64,000 nt of DNA, from positions 372,001 through 436,000 of the forward strand of contig AYMW01000002.1 of the NCBI GenBank assembly GCA_000496475.1. Direction: 5' to 3'. Positions 25,122 through 33,219 of this stretch are shown here, piece after piece. Each line of letters opens with the position of its first letter. Within the stretch, counting starts at the first letter, position 1. The position numbers were made by a program, and so were the translations under genes. Under the pieces are notes generated by a model. That model did no database searches and had not been told where the DNA came from. It was given only the letters and a program-made list of their open reading frames with translations. This DNA is from Betaproteobacteria bacterium MOLA814. Lineage in GTDB: Bacteria; Pseudomonadota; Gammaproteobacteria; Burkholderiales; Burkholderiaceae_C.

Positions 25122-26390
25122 TTATAGCGGTTCTTTTGTATGTAAGAACCATTGCGCCACAACGCCAACCAGCGTTAAGCCCAACATCAACCAGCCAAGG
25201 TTGGTCGCACCATTGTGCGGAAACAAACCCACAGCGAACCCACCCAGCGCACCCAGCAACTGCTGCGTCACACCAGCCACTGCTGCGGCTGATCCAGCCA
25301 ACATGGGTCTCAAGCCTACTGTTGCGGCCAGCACTGGGGGGACCAGCAAACCTTGACCTAAGCCAAACAGCATCAACGGCATCACAAATGCAAGCGGGGA
25401 ATTCAAGCCTGCAAGCGCAAGCAACAACACCAGTACAACGCTAGACAGCGTTACGCCTTGACCCAATTGCATCATGCGTCGATTGCCCATGCGCAGCACA
25501 ATGCGTGACGTGAGGTAACTCCCAGCAATGTACGAGCAAGGTACCACCATGATGTAAAAACCAATACCATCTGGCTTCACACCGTAGCTACCCAACACAA
25601 TAGGCGCGCCACCTAAAAAGGCATAAAAGGTGGCCGTGCCCATAGCTAAAATGGCTACGTACAACAAGAACAACGGCTCTTTGAGCAGCGCCAGGTATGA
25701 AGACAACATCGTTTGCAGCCAATGCGTCTGTACTGCGTTGACTGTGTTGTGGCTAGGCAGTCCACGCCAAGCAGCTACCAGCAGCAATGCCACCATGGTG
25801 GCAATCACTACAAAGTTGGCGCGCCAGCCCAACTGCACATGCAACTGCCCGCCCACAATCGTGGCCAGCGGTGGGCACAGGCCCATCACCATGCCCACAA
25901 AAGCCATCACACGCGTGCGCTCTGGCCCTTCAAACAGGTCTTGCACCATTGCGCGCCCGACCACCATGCCAGCTGCGGCACCTGCCCCTTGCACAATGCG
26001 CCCCCAAATCAGCCACGTTAATGTCGGTGCCAACGCCGCCATCAATGAACCAATGAACGCGATGGTCATACCAAGCATCAACACTTTTTTGCGGCCCACA
26101 CGGTCTGACAATGGCCCGTAAATCAATTGCAATACCCCGTAGGCCACCAAAAAACCACTGAACGTGAGTTGCACCGATGCTTGGCCGGCGTCGAATATTG
26201 CGCCCCACTCCTGCATAGATGGAAGACAAATGGTCATCGCAAACAAACCAAATGCCAGTTGTGCCATCAAGTTGGCTACCAACAGGGCGTCGGGTCGTTT
26301 TTTAGTCTGAATTGAAGTCGTCAATGGAGGGTCTACCAAATAAAAGGCTTGCTGCGAGGAGCACCGCCGCTGCCAGAACGCACATGCCAT
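25122..26390 (-). CDS. Bcr/CflA-type drug-resistance MFS transporter
   Basis: A 422-residue, 12-TM transporter. GPLSDRVGRKKVLMLG (loop 2-3) and GRIVQGAGAAAGMVVGRAMVQDLF (motif of TM4-5) are typical of the Bcr/CflA drug:H+ antiporter family. The ~28 residues before LLVANLMAQLAFG may be an over-long start; a TTG start near 26337 would give a more usual N-terminus. It converges with the upstream MFS gene and is divergent from the cupin gene. A role in exporting toxic small molecules is inferred from the family. Confidence 0.85.
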   Translation of the reverse strand: MACAFWQRRCSSQQAFYLVDPPLTTSIQTKKRPDALLVANLMAQLAFGLFAMTICLPSMQEWGAIFDAGQASVQLTFSGFLVAYGVLQLIYGPLSDRVGRKKVLMLGMTIAFIGSLMAALAPTLTWLIWGRIVQGAGAAAGMVVGRAMVQDLFEGPERTRVMAFVGMVMGLCPPLATIVGGQLHVQLGWRANFVVIATMVALLLVAAWRGLPSHNTVNAVQTHWLQTMLSSYLALLKEPLFLLYVAILAMGTATFYAFLGGAPIVLGSYGVKPDGIGFYIMVVPCSYIAGSYLTSRIVLRMGNRRMMQLGQGVTLSSVVLVLLLALAGLNSPLAFVMPLMLFGLGQGLLVPPVLAATVGLRPMLAGSAAAVAGVTQQLLGALGGFAVGLFPHNGATNLGWLMLGLTLVGVVAQWFLHTKEPL

Positions 26391-26569
26391 TGTGTTGGCA
26401 TGTCATCACAAATTCGCACACATGAGCAGCACGCAGTGAACGCTGCAAAAGCACATAGACTACTCCTAAACCTTAGGTACCGCTTACACCGGTGCTCTCA
26501 AACTGTGTTCAGCATGTGCAACAAGCACCGATGACTGACACACTGGGGCTTTAGACAACAGGAGATGCC

Positions 26570-27058
26570 ATGACACACGACCACCTTCACCAGCATGACG
26601 CGCCCTGGAAACATGATGGCGTTCGCGTCGTCTGCGCCAACCAACTGGACAGCAATGTGCCCAGCACACCCGGCATGGACCGCAAAGCCGCCATTAATTT
26701 TGCGCGTGTTGGCGCGCAAAAGCTGTGGGCCGGAACGGTGACCATCCATGCCGATGCGAAAACAGGCGCTCACCACCACGGCCACTTAGAAAGCGTTATT
26801 TACGTCGTAAAGGGCCGCGCTCGCATGCGCTGGGGCGATCAGTTGGAATTCACTGCCGAGGCTGGACCAGGTGACTTTATTTACGTTCCGCCTTATGTCC
26901 CTCATCAAGAAATTAATGCCAGCCCAACAGAGACGCTTGAATGTGTTTTATGCCGCAGCGATGGGCAAGCCGTTGCTGTCAACCTCGACATCGAGCCAGC
27001 AGAGAAACCAGAGCAAGTGCTGTGGATAGACCCAACCCACCCTACTGGGGGCGTGTAA
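26570..27058 (+). CDS. Cupin-domain protein
   Basis: A 162-residue single cupin. The ATG follows AGGAG by 5 nt. Motif 1 is GAHHHGHLESVIYVVKG with His and Glu metal ligands, and motif 2 is PGDFIYVPPYVPHQEINA with the fourth ligand His. The N-terminus is His-rich (MTHDHLHQHDAPWKHD). The metal-bound barrel could be an enzyme or a sensor; no specific reaction is evident. It lies 227 nt upstream of the amidase gene in the same direction and may act on related substrates. Confidence 0.85.
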   Translation: MTHDHLHQHDAPWKHDGVRVVCANQLDSNVPSTPGMDRKAAINFARVGAQKLWAGTVTIHADAKTGAHHHGHLESVIYVVKGRARMRWGDQLEFTAEAGPGDFIYVPPYVPHQEINASPTETLECVLCRSDGQAVAVNLDIEPAEKPEQVLWIDPTHPTGGV

Positions 27059-27285
27059 GGTGTCGGGGGTGCGTTTCGTCACAATTTTCGGCCTGTCAGC
27101 TGCAGCACATACAGGCTACCGCTGCGCGGGGTGTCACCTGTTTTATTGACAGCCTAGGCAGGGACAAGCATAAACAACGTCCCAGCCCAATAAGCAGTTG
27201 CCGCGCTAAAAAGCCCCAACACCTGAACCAACACGGCCTAACAAACACCCTATATGTTGTGCGCGTTGCCGACACCAAGAGAATA

Positions 27286-28743
27286 ATGAATATGACTGAG
27301 ATATGGTTTGACAGCGCTGCCTCGCTGGCTCAAAAAATAAAAGCCCGCGAGATGTCTGCACGCGACGCACTTGAGATTTTTTTAGCACGAACGGAGCGCT
27401 TTAATGGGGCACTCAATGCCATCATTTGGCAAGACAATGACGCAGCTCGTGCCCGCGCCGATGCAGCAGATGCTGCATTGGCTGCTGGCGAGTATTGGGG
27501 ACCACTGCATGGCGTGCCCGTCACAATCAAGGAAGCCTATGATTGGGTGGGCTCACCAAGCACATGGGGTGACACCTCATTCGCTAACAACTTCCCCCCG
27601 CGCAACGCACTGGCAGTTGATCGCTTGCTGAACGCAGGCGCTGTGATTTTTGGCAAAACCAATGTCCCACGGCATTTAGCTGATTGGCAAACCTTCAACA
27701 GTATTTACGGAACCACCAACAACCCATGGGATGTCACACGTGTACCGGGCGGTTCATCTGGTGGCTCAGCAGCGGCGTTGGCAGCCGGCATGACGGCGCT
27801 GGAGTTTGGCAGCGATATTGGCGCGTCTATTCGTAACCCCGCACACTATTGCGGCGTCTACGGCCACAAGCCAACATGGGGAGCGGTCAGGGCGCTGGGT
27901 GCGCTGTGGCCGGGGCAACGGGCAGAAGACGACTTGTGCGTCATTGGGCCATTGGCCCGCGCCGCTGACGATTTAGAAATAGCGTTGAGAGTCATGGCAG
28001 GCCCAGACGCACAAGACGGTGTCGGTTGGACGCTGCACTTGCCCCAAGCCCAACAGCGAAAACTGTCAGATTTCAAGGTCGGCGTCATGCTGACTGATCC
28101 CAACTGCGCTCAAGATGATGCGCTGACCTCCCAACTACAACACACGGTCGATGCGCTGGCCCGCGCAGGCGTCAAGGTGGTGGACGGTGCCCGCCCGGCA
28201 GTAGACACCACCGAAGCGTTCCGTACCTACCTGCTTCTCTTACGCAGCGCTACCGGTGCGCATGCAACGCCTGAAGAGTTGTCAGCACACCGTGCACGAG
28301 CGGACGCTGCTGCCCCTGACGATTGGTCCTATCACACCATGGTTGATCGAGGCGTCTCGCTGAGTCACCACGAGTGGTTAAAGCTCAACGAAAAGCGTTA
28401 TCAAATGATGCAAGCGTGGGATATGTGGTTCGATGATTTTGACTTCTTGCTATGCCCCACGGCGGCATCAACAGCGTTCTTACACGATCACGAGGGCGTT
28501 CGCGCTGAACGAACGATTCCAATCAACGGTCGCCGTGAACCTGTAGTCGATCAATTGTTCTGGGCAGGCTATTCAAACATGGCCTTGCTCCCATCAACAG
28601 TTGCGCCTGCAGGTCTCACGCGTGATGGGCTGCCGTGTGGGCTGCAAATAGTTGCAAAGCGGTTTCATGACTTGTCATCCATACACTTTGCGCGACTGAT
28701 GGCCGATGTTGTGGGAGGCTTTCAACCGCCACCTGGGTACTGA
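27286..28743 (+). CDS. Amidase (amidase signature family)
   Basis: About 485 residues from ATG 27286 (ATG 27292 is equally possible); the frame is open far upstream, but that part overlaps the cupin gene and has no amidase character. The Ser-cisSer-Lys triad is visible: Lys in VPVTIKEAYDW, and the serines of VPGGSSGGSAAALAAGM; GASIRNPAHYCGVYGHKPT follows. It hydrolyses carboxamides to acids and ammonia in the cytoplasm. Nitrile hydratase 12 kb away makes amides, so the two could form a nitrile-to-acid route, though they are not in one operon. Confidence 0.92.
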   Translation: MNMTEIWFDSAASLAQKIKAREMSARDALEIFLARTERFNGALNAIIWQDNDAARARADAADAALAAGEYWGPLHGVPVTIKEAYDWVGSPSTWGDTSFANNFPPRNALAVDRLLNAGAVIFGKTNVPRHLADWQTFNSIYGTTNNPWDVTRVPGGSSGGSAAALAAGMTALEFGSDIGASIRNPAHYCGVYGHKPTWGAVRALGALWPGQRAEDDLCVIGPLARAADDLEIALRVMAGPDAQDGVGWTLHLPQAQQRKLSDFKVGVMLTDPNCAQDDALTSQLQHTVDALARAGVKVVDGARPAVDTTEAFRTYLLLLRSATGAHATPEELSAHRARADAAAPDDWSYHTMVDRGVSLSHHEWLKLNEKRYQMMQAWDMWFDDFDFLLCPTAASTAFLHDHEGVRAERTIPINGRREPVVDQLFWAGYSNMALLPSTVAPAGLTRDGLPCGLQIVAKRFHDLSSIHFARLMADVVGGFQPPPGY

Positions 28744-28790
28744 GGCCATTGCAGGCAGAGGCCCGACAGGCCTCGGCTAGCGCAATGCCT
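28743..28790. terminator. Bidirectional hairpin between amidase and hydratase genes
   Basis: Outer arms AGGCCATTGC (28743-28752) and GCAATGCCT (28782-28790) pair with one bulged C; an inner perfect stem GAGGCC/GGCCTC (28758-28763, 28769-28774) has a 5-nt loop. It fills the 46-nt gap between convergent genes, overlapping the ends of both, and probably terminates transcription from both sides. Confidence 0.6.
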
Positions 28791-29590
28791 TATTCAAAAT
28801 GAACGGTTAGGGGCAACGCCGCGATCCCGAAACGGGTGCGCCAAGTCTCACCTGCTTGAACAGGCCACGCATCGGTCCATGTACCCGTTGTAACCACATC
28901 GCCCGGCTGAATATCCCGCGCACCCGGACACTGACGCAGCTCATTTAAAAAATACACCAGGGCTCTCAATGGGCTACCTAAAACATCAGACCCGCGGCCT
29001 TGCTCGACCAATGCATCACCTCTAAAGAGCTGGCATGTAGATTGGGCCAACAGCGCATCCAACGCACCAGCTGTTGCAGCCAGTTCATTCATTGAAATTT
29101 TATTGCCCACCAACAACTGGCCATGTAAGCTGCCGTCCGCAACGGCTTGTGGCGCTTGAAATTTCCAGTCTTTCATGTGGGACTGCACAATCTCAAACCC
29201 CACGGCGACCCACTCTAGCGCATCAAAAATGCCGTTGGCATTTGCACCAGCTGTAGGTGTATGTTTAAAACCAAACACGATTTCGGGTTCAATTCTTGGC
29301 TGACACAACGTCTTCAAACTCACCCGCCCCTCGCCATTGCCATCGCAGAGCCTCAAAGTTGAATCCCATATTGCGCCCCATACAGGTGCATGCACGTTGT
29401 ATGTGGGCCAAATGGTTGTGTTCGTAAAACCAATTTTGTAACCAGTTTGCAACTCGCCCCTTGCTTGTCTAATGCTGGCCACAGCCAGCGCAGTGGCATA
29501 CGCATCGCCTATGCTGTGAATAGATCCGCCACTGCCGTCAGGCCATGGCAAGCCTGCGTCAAGGTGCTCAATAATCGCTTTGGGTTGCAT
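28790..29590 (-). CDS. 2-keto-4-pentenoate hydratase-like protein (FAH superfamily)
   Basis: A 266-residue protein of the MhpD/DmpE/HpaH branch: GELQTGYKIGFTNTTIWPTYNV near the start, PRIEPEIVFGFKH with the metal-binding Glu residues, ALEWVAVGFEIVQSHMKDWKF and the C-terminal GDVVTTGTWTDAWPVQAGETW. Such enzymes add water to 2-hydroxy-alkadienoates in meta-cleavage of aromatic compounds. No ring-cleavage dioxygenase is adjacent; the nearest aromatic enzyme is the hydroxylase at 33220. The following membrane-protein gene overlaps its 5' end by 23 nt, in the same direction. Confidence 0.87.
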   Translation of the reverse strand: MQPKAIIEHLDAGLPWPDGSGGSIHSIGDAYATALAVASIRQARGELQTGYKIGFTNTTIWPTYNVHAPVWGAIWDSTLRLCDGNGEGRVSLKTLCQPRIEPEIVFGFKHTPTAGANANGIFDALEWVAVGFEIVQSHMKDWKFQAPQAVADGSLHGQLLVGNKISMNELAATAGALDALLAQSTCQLFRGDALVEQGRGSDVLGSPLRALVYFLNELRQCPGARDIQPGDVVTTGTWTDAWPVQAGETWRTRFGIAALPLTVHFE

Positions 29591-30002
29591 GGTTGTACGC
29601 CAAGTAGTCAGTCAAGTTCAATTTACAGCAGCCAGCTCGACCAGTAGACCGCAGCAACACGACAGCGGCCGCTGCGATGTGGGCGAGTGTGATCACAACG
29701 GACAGCCCATGCAACCGCAGGAAACGCTTGCGCTGCCAATTGTGGATGGCACTGTTGATTGCTGGCATGAGCACGTGACGGGTTGGTAGGGTGGATGCAG
29801 CAATGCCAGTTGTTGCTAACACAAACAAATAGAACGGTGGAAACGCTTTTCTAATGCGCATTCTTGCCTCGTCTTGGGGCAGCGCTTTGAGCAGAAAGGC
29901 GGAAAATCCAACTGCAAACAACACCTTGCCCCCAAACAACCAAGCAGTCAACAGCAACGACACTGCGTGCAACAAACCGTTCATGGGTCTGCCACCATGC
30001 AT
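29568..30002 (-). CDS. DUF4149/TMEM205-like membrane protein
   Basis: A 144-residue protein with about four TM helices; ATG 29984 (MNGLLHAVSLL) is an alternative start. The first helix pair carries WLFGGKVLFAVGFSAFLLKALP and FPPFYLFVLATTGIAAS, then RHVLMPAINSA and a His-containing last helix (RLHGLSVVITLAHIAAAAVVLL), the layout of the DUF4149 family. Function unknown. It sits between Coq7 and the hydratase in the same direction with short gaps or overlap, so the three may be one transcript. Confidence 0.72.
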   Translation of the reverse strand: MHGGRPMNGLLHAVSLLLTAWLFGGKVLFAVGFSAFLLKALPQDEARMRIRKAFPPFYLFVLATTGIAASTLPTRHVLMPAINSAIHNWQRKRFLRLHGLSVVITLAHIAAAAVVLLRSTGRAGCCKLNLTDYLAYNHATQSDY

Positions 30003-30020
30003 GCTTGAAACGGGTCAGGC

Positions 30021-30620
30021 TTACACATAACGGCACATGCCAACAGCCGACTTGGAGCCGCGGTCTACCAGCCGCAGCCATACCGAGAGCAAGACATTGG
30101 GCTGGCCGCTCCAATGGGCGCGTGCGTCTTCTTTATGGGCGACTTCCTCTAATTGGCACTCAACCAACAGCGTGCGCAGGCGCAGCAAGTTTGTGGTTGC
30201 ATCTGCTGGCGGCGATTGCGTCAGCAAGCTGTCAATCATGACGACTTGCTGCTCATAGTGGTGGTCGACAAAGGTCTCAACGATTTGAATGGTGGCGTAC
30301 ACTGCGGCAGGACCAAAACAGGCAGGTAATGCACCTGTTAACCACCCAGCAAGCCGCCATAACGGCAACAACCAGCTTCGCCAGTTGGTGGGTACGACTT
30401 GCTCCATCAACAACAAGTGCCGTTGTTCTGCCTCGAGATGGTGTCGTGCAAAATTGCGCAACCCAGGGTCGCGCGACATGGCCAGCACGCCGTGGTAGAT
30501 CATCACAGCGCCTGTTTCACCGGCATGATCGGTACGCAGCTCGCGCAACAACCCAAGTGGAAAGCCAACCGCAGCCGCTTGGCTGCCATGAAGCAGTTGT
30601 TCAGTCTGTAAACGCGTCAT
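30021..30620 (-). CDS. coq7: Coq7-type demethoxyubiquinone hydroxylase (di-iron)
   Basis: A 199-residue four-helix di-iron protein. The ligand motifs are LRTDHAGETGAVMIYHG, RHHLEAEQRHL and LVECQLEEVAHKEDA: two E-x-x-H-type pairs plus bridging Glu, as in Coq7/UbiF-replacing enzymes of beta- and alphaproteobacteria. It adds the C6 hydroxyl in ubiquinone synthesis at the membrane surface. Its presence fits aerobic respiration fed by the PQQ and FAD dehydrogenases in this window. It is the first gene of the short leftward group. Confidence 0.93.
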   Translation of the reverse strand: MTRLQTEQLLHGSQAAAVGFPLGLLRELRTDHAGETGAVMIYHGVLAMSRDPGLRNFARHHLEAEQRHLLLMEQVVPTNWRSWLLPLWRLAGWLTGALPACFGPAAVYATIQIVETFVDHHYEQQVVMIDSLLTQSPPADATTNLLRLRTLLVECQLEEVAHKEDARAHWSGQPNVLLSVWLRLVDRGSKSAVGMCRYV

Positions 30621-30873
30621 GATGCATTGTGTTCAGGTACAGGTAAATGAATAACGTTCATTTTTACACCGCTATGGCAATAGCCTGCGTGTTGGCAACA
30701 ATGTCCTCACGGCGTGGCGTGTCAGTACACCAAGGCCGACACGTGGCAAAACACATTCATTGGCATAGAGCTTGCTGTAGGTTTGTGGACATTGTTAATC
30801 ACGTCTAAAGCGCACAGTTTTAATGCGTTTTGCACCAAAACAGTGCCGATTGGTTATTTAAAAGGAGACACAC

Positions 30874-31257
30874 ATGGAAACAGTAATCAGCAAGTACGAA
30901 GCACGTTACATCATGGCATCGGTGGGGCGCACGCAAGAATTTGACGAGTTGCTATATCTTGTGTTGCCAGACTTGGTCGAAGAGTGGGCCACCACAGGTC
31001 TTGCTTTGTCGATTGAGCATTGCTTCGTCAAAAAAGGGAACGCTTGTTTGTTGCGCATAGATTGCATAGGCGCTGACAACGTTGAGCAGCAATTGGTGTT
31101 GTTGAACGGCGACAAGAAAACACTCGCTGTGTTTCCGCACCAAGGTCGCCCATCAGTCGTCTCTTTGAATCAGTTTAAGAAACACATGAGTGATGTGATT
31201 GTGATGAGCGCCAAGCGCATGGAGCAACAGGTTAACGCCCTGCCTCAATTGGCTTAG
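30874..31257 (+). CDS. Hypothetical protein, 127 residues
   Basis: Not recognised. The ATG at 30874 has AAAGGAG 7 nt upstream, a strong start. The protein is alpha/beta and soluble, with EFDELLYLVLPDLVEEW near the N-terminus, two cysteines (HCFVKKGNACLLRIDC) in the middle, and a charged C-terminal helix (SDVIVMSAKRMEQQV). No TM or signal peptide. Its end overlaps the convergent phosphatase gene by 26 nt. The good ribosome-binding site argues it is expressed. Confidence 0.7.
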   Translation: METVISKYEARYIMASVGRTQEFDELLYLVLPDLVEEWATTGLALSIEHCFVKKGNACLLRIDCIGADNVEQQLVLLNGDKKTLAVFPHQGRPSVVSLNQFKKHMSDVIVMSAKRMEQQVNALPQLA

Positions 31258-31858
31258 TCGACAGCAACTGCAGACTTACAGCTTTCAAGAAATCGATCTG
31301 GGCACGTGATTCAGGCCCAGACCCATGCGCATTGACATGCATTGTTGCGACCTCCAGGCTATAGCCCTTGAGCAGCAATACAGCGATAGCGAAGCAACCT
31401 GTTCTGCCAACGCCTGCCGCGCAGTGCACCAACACGCTATAGCCACCGTCTAGTAAAACAACAACTTGTTGGACCTTGGCCACATACGCCGCGCAGTCTT
31501 GCGCGACGCCGTAGTCCGGAACCGGAAACAAGTCAAAGTGCCAGTCTCGATGGCTGTGTATGGCAGTTTCGTACGCAAGCGATATGTCATGAATTTCGCG
31601 GCGCATTGCCAAGCACACCACATGCGTGATGCGCAAGCGCGCAACTTCCCGCAAAGACGTGGACACAGGCTCGCCTCTCCCAGGCATGGCGTGCAAATAC
31701 AGACCTCCCTTGCAAGGCAAGGACAACAAGCGAAAGAAAGGGCTGAGGGGCACCGTTGCAAGCGGGTTCAAAGTTGCGTCTCCTAACGCCAGACTACGTC
31801 TGACCAGTGGCCTATTGTGGCCCTGCGATATGACAGTTACATGGCACGGCCATGGCAT
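31232..31858 (-). CDS. Dual-specificity / CDKN3-like protein phosphatase
   Basis: A 208-residue protein ending in a cysteine phosphatase domain; the P-loop is HCAAGVGRTG (H-C-x5-R-T-G), with a general-acid Asp in PVPDYG about 36 residues before. This is the cyclin-dependent-kinase-inhibitor-3/dual-specificity group that also occurs in bacteria. The first ~45 residues have little phosphatase character, so the true start may be further in, at LYLHAMPGRGEP. A physiological substrate is not indicated. It converges with the hypothetical gene at 30874. Confidence 0.8.
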   Translation of the reverse strand: MPWPCHVTVISQGHNRPLVRRSLALGDATLNPLATVPLSPFFRLLSLPCKGGLYLHAMPGRGEPVSTSLREVARLRITHVVCLAMRREIHDISLAYETAIHSHRDWHFDLFPVPDYGVAQDCAAYVAKVQQVVVLLDGGYSVLVHCAAGVGRTGCFAIAVLLLKGYSLEVATMHVNAHGSGPESRAQIDFLKAVSLQLLSTKPIEAGR

Positions 31859-32149
31859 GTGACAGCACCGCTGATTTGCGCCACATCAACACGCTGCTCC
31901 TGCACAATGGGTTAAAACCTGTCAGATGAATGTGACACATATGGTAGTTTTCCATTGTGTTGTCGAACGACTGTGGCGTTACTGTATCTCTGTATTCGCC
32001 GCACTGTTATCCAACACCAACCACCTATTGGCCCCATGGAAAATACACGTATTGTGCGCTGTCCTGAGCGCTACCCGAACAGGCGCATCACGTAGGTAAA
32101 ATGAACAACCCTTCGCCCACTACCGGTGAAAAAATCTTGAAAGTTCTTT

Positions 32150-33172
32150 ATGTTTGAAACAGCAATTGCGGGCAGTTTGCCCAAGCCAGAGTGGTTGGCA
32201 GAAACTCAAAAACTCTGGCCTAAATGGGTGCCGCAAGGCGATGCGCTGCAGCGGGCCAAGGCTGACGCCACCCTGATTTGGATCAAGGCGCAAGAGGATG
32301 CCGGTTTAGACGTGATTGGCGATGGTGAGCAGGCGCGCCAGCACTTTGTTCATGGCTTTTTAGAAGCCGTCGAGGGCATAGATTTTGACAACAAGGTCAC
32401 GATGGGCATTCGAGACAACCGCTACGAGGCTCAAGTGCCACAAGTAATCAGCGCCCTGCGCTTAAAGGGTCGTGTACATGCCTTTGAAGCCCAGTTTGCC
32501 CGCGCGCACACCAAACGCAAATTGAAATTTACGCTGCCTGGCCCCATGACCATTGTTGACACGGTTGCAGACCGTTTCTACGGGGACCGCATCAAAATGG
32601 CCATGGCTTTTGCCGAGCTGTTAAACGAAGAAGCTTTGGCCTTGCAAGCCGATGGCGTAGACATTATTCAGTTCGATGAGCCAGCCTTCAATGTGTACAT
32701 GAAAGATGCAGCCGATTGGGGCGTACAAGCGCTGGAGCGTGCCGCCCAAGGTCTGACTTGCAAAACAGCTGTGCACATATGTTACGGCTACGGCATCAAG
32801 GCCAATGTAGATTGGAAAAATGCACTGGGCCACGAATGGCGACAGTACGAGGCAGTCTTTCCTGCGCTGGCCAACAGCAGCATTGACCAGGTAAGTTTGG
32901 AGTGCTTTAACTCACACGTTCCCATGGAATTGATGAAGCTGTTGGAAGGCAAGGAAGTCATGGTCGGCGTTATTGATGTGGCAAGTGAAGCCATTGAAAC
33001 CGCTGAGGAAGTGGCGGACACCATTGGACGCGCCTTACAGTTTGTCGCCAGAGAGCGGTTGATTCCTTGTACCAACTGTGGGCTAGCTCCCATGAGCCGC
33101 GACATCGCAATGGCCAAGTTGAAAGCGTTGGGCGATGGCGCCGCATTGGCCAGGCAGCGCTACGGCTCGTGA
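32150..33172 (+). CDS. MetE-like cobalamin-independent methionine synthase, C-terminal domain type
   Basis: A 340-residue protein equal to the catalytic half of MetE. It begins with the family start (AIAGSLPKPEWLAE), then KFTLPGPMTIVDTV, GVDIIQFDEPAFNVY, and zinc ligands in HICYGYG and CTNCGLAPMSRD. Full MetE has ~750 residues; this is the short core-MetE type. In many proteobacteria core MetE sits beside DUF1852 and an NADPH-FMN reductase; neither is adjacent. It may methylate homocysteine from an unusual donor. It lies 38 nt before an aromatic hydroxylase gene, in the same direction. Confidence 0.88.
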   Translation: MFETAIAGSLPKPEWLAETQKLWPKWVPQGDALQRAKADATLIWIKAQEDAGLDVIGDGEQARQHFVHGFLEAVEGIDFDNKVTMGIRDNRYEAQVPQVISALRLKGRVHAFEAQFARAHTKRKLKFTLPGPMTIVDTVADRFYGDRIKMAMAFAELLNEEALALQADGVDIIQFDEPAFNVYMKDAADWGVQALERAAQGLTCKTAVHICYGYGIKANVDWKNALGHEWRQYEAVFPALANSSIDQVSLECFNSHVPMELMKLLEGKEVMVGVIDVASEAIETAEEVADTIGRALQFVARERLIPCTNCGLAPMSRDIAMAKLKALGDGAALARQRYGS

Positions 33173-33219
33173 GCATGCGCCAACAGCCTTGAGCTTGTTG
33201 TGCGTCACCCTTGAATGAC

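Noticed and set aside
26941-27285. 115-codon N-terminal extension of the amidase
   Set aside because: It overlaps the cupin gene in another frame, contains no amidase character, and a normal start exists at 27286.
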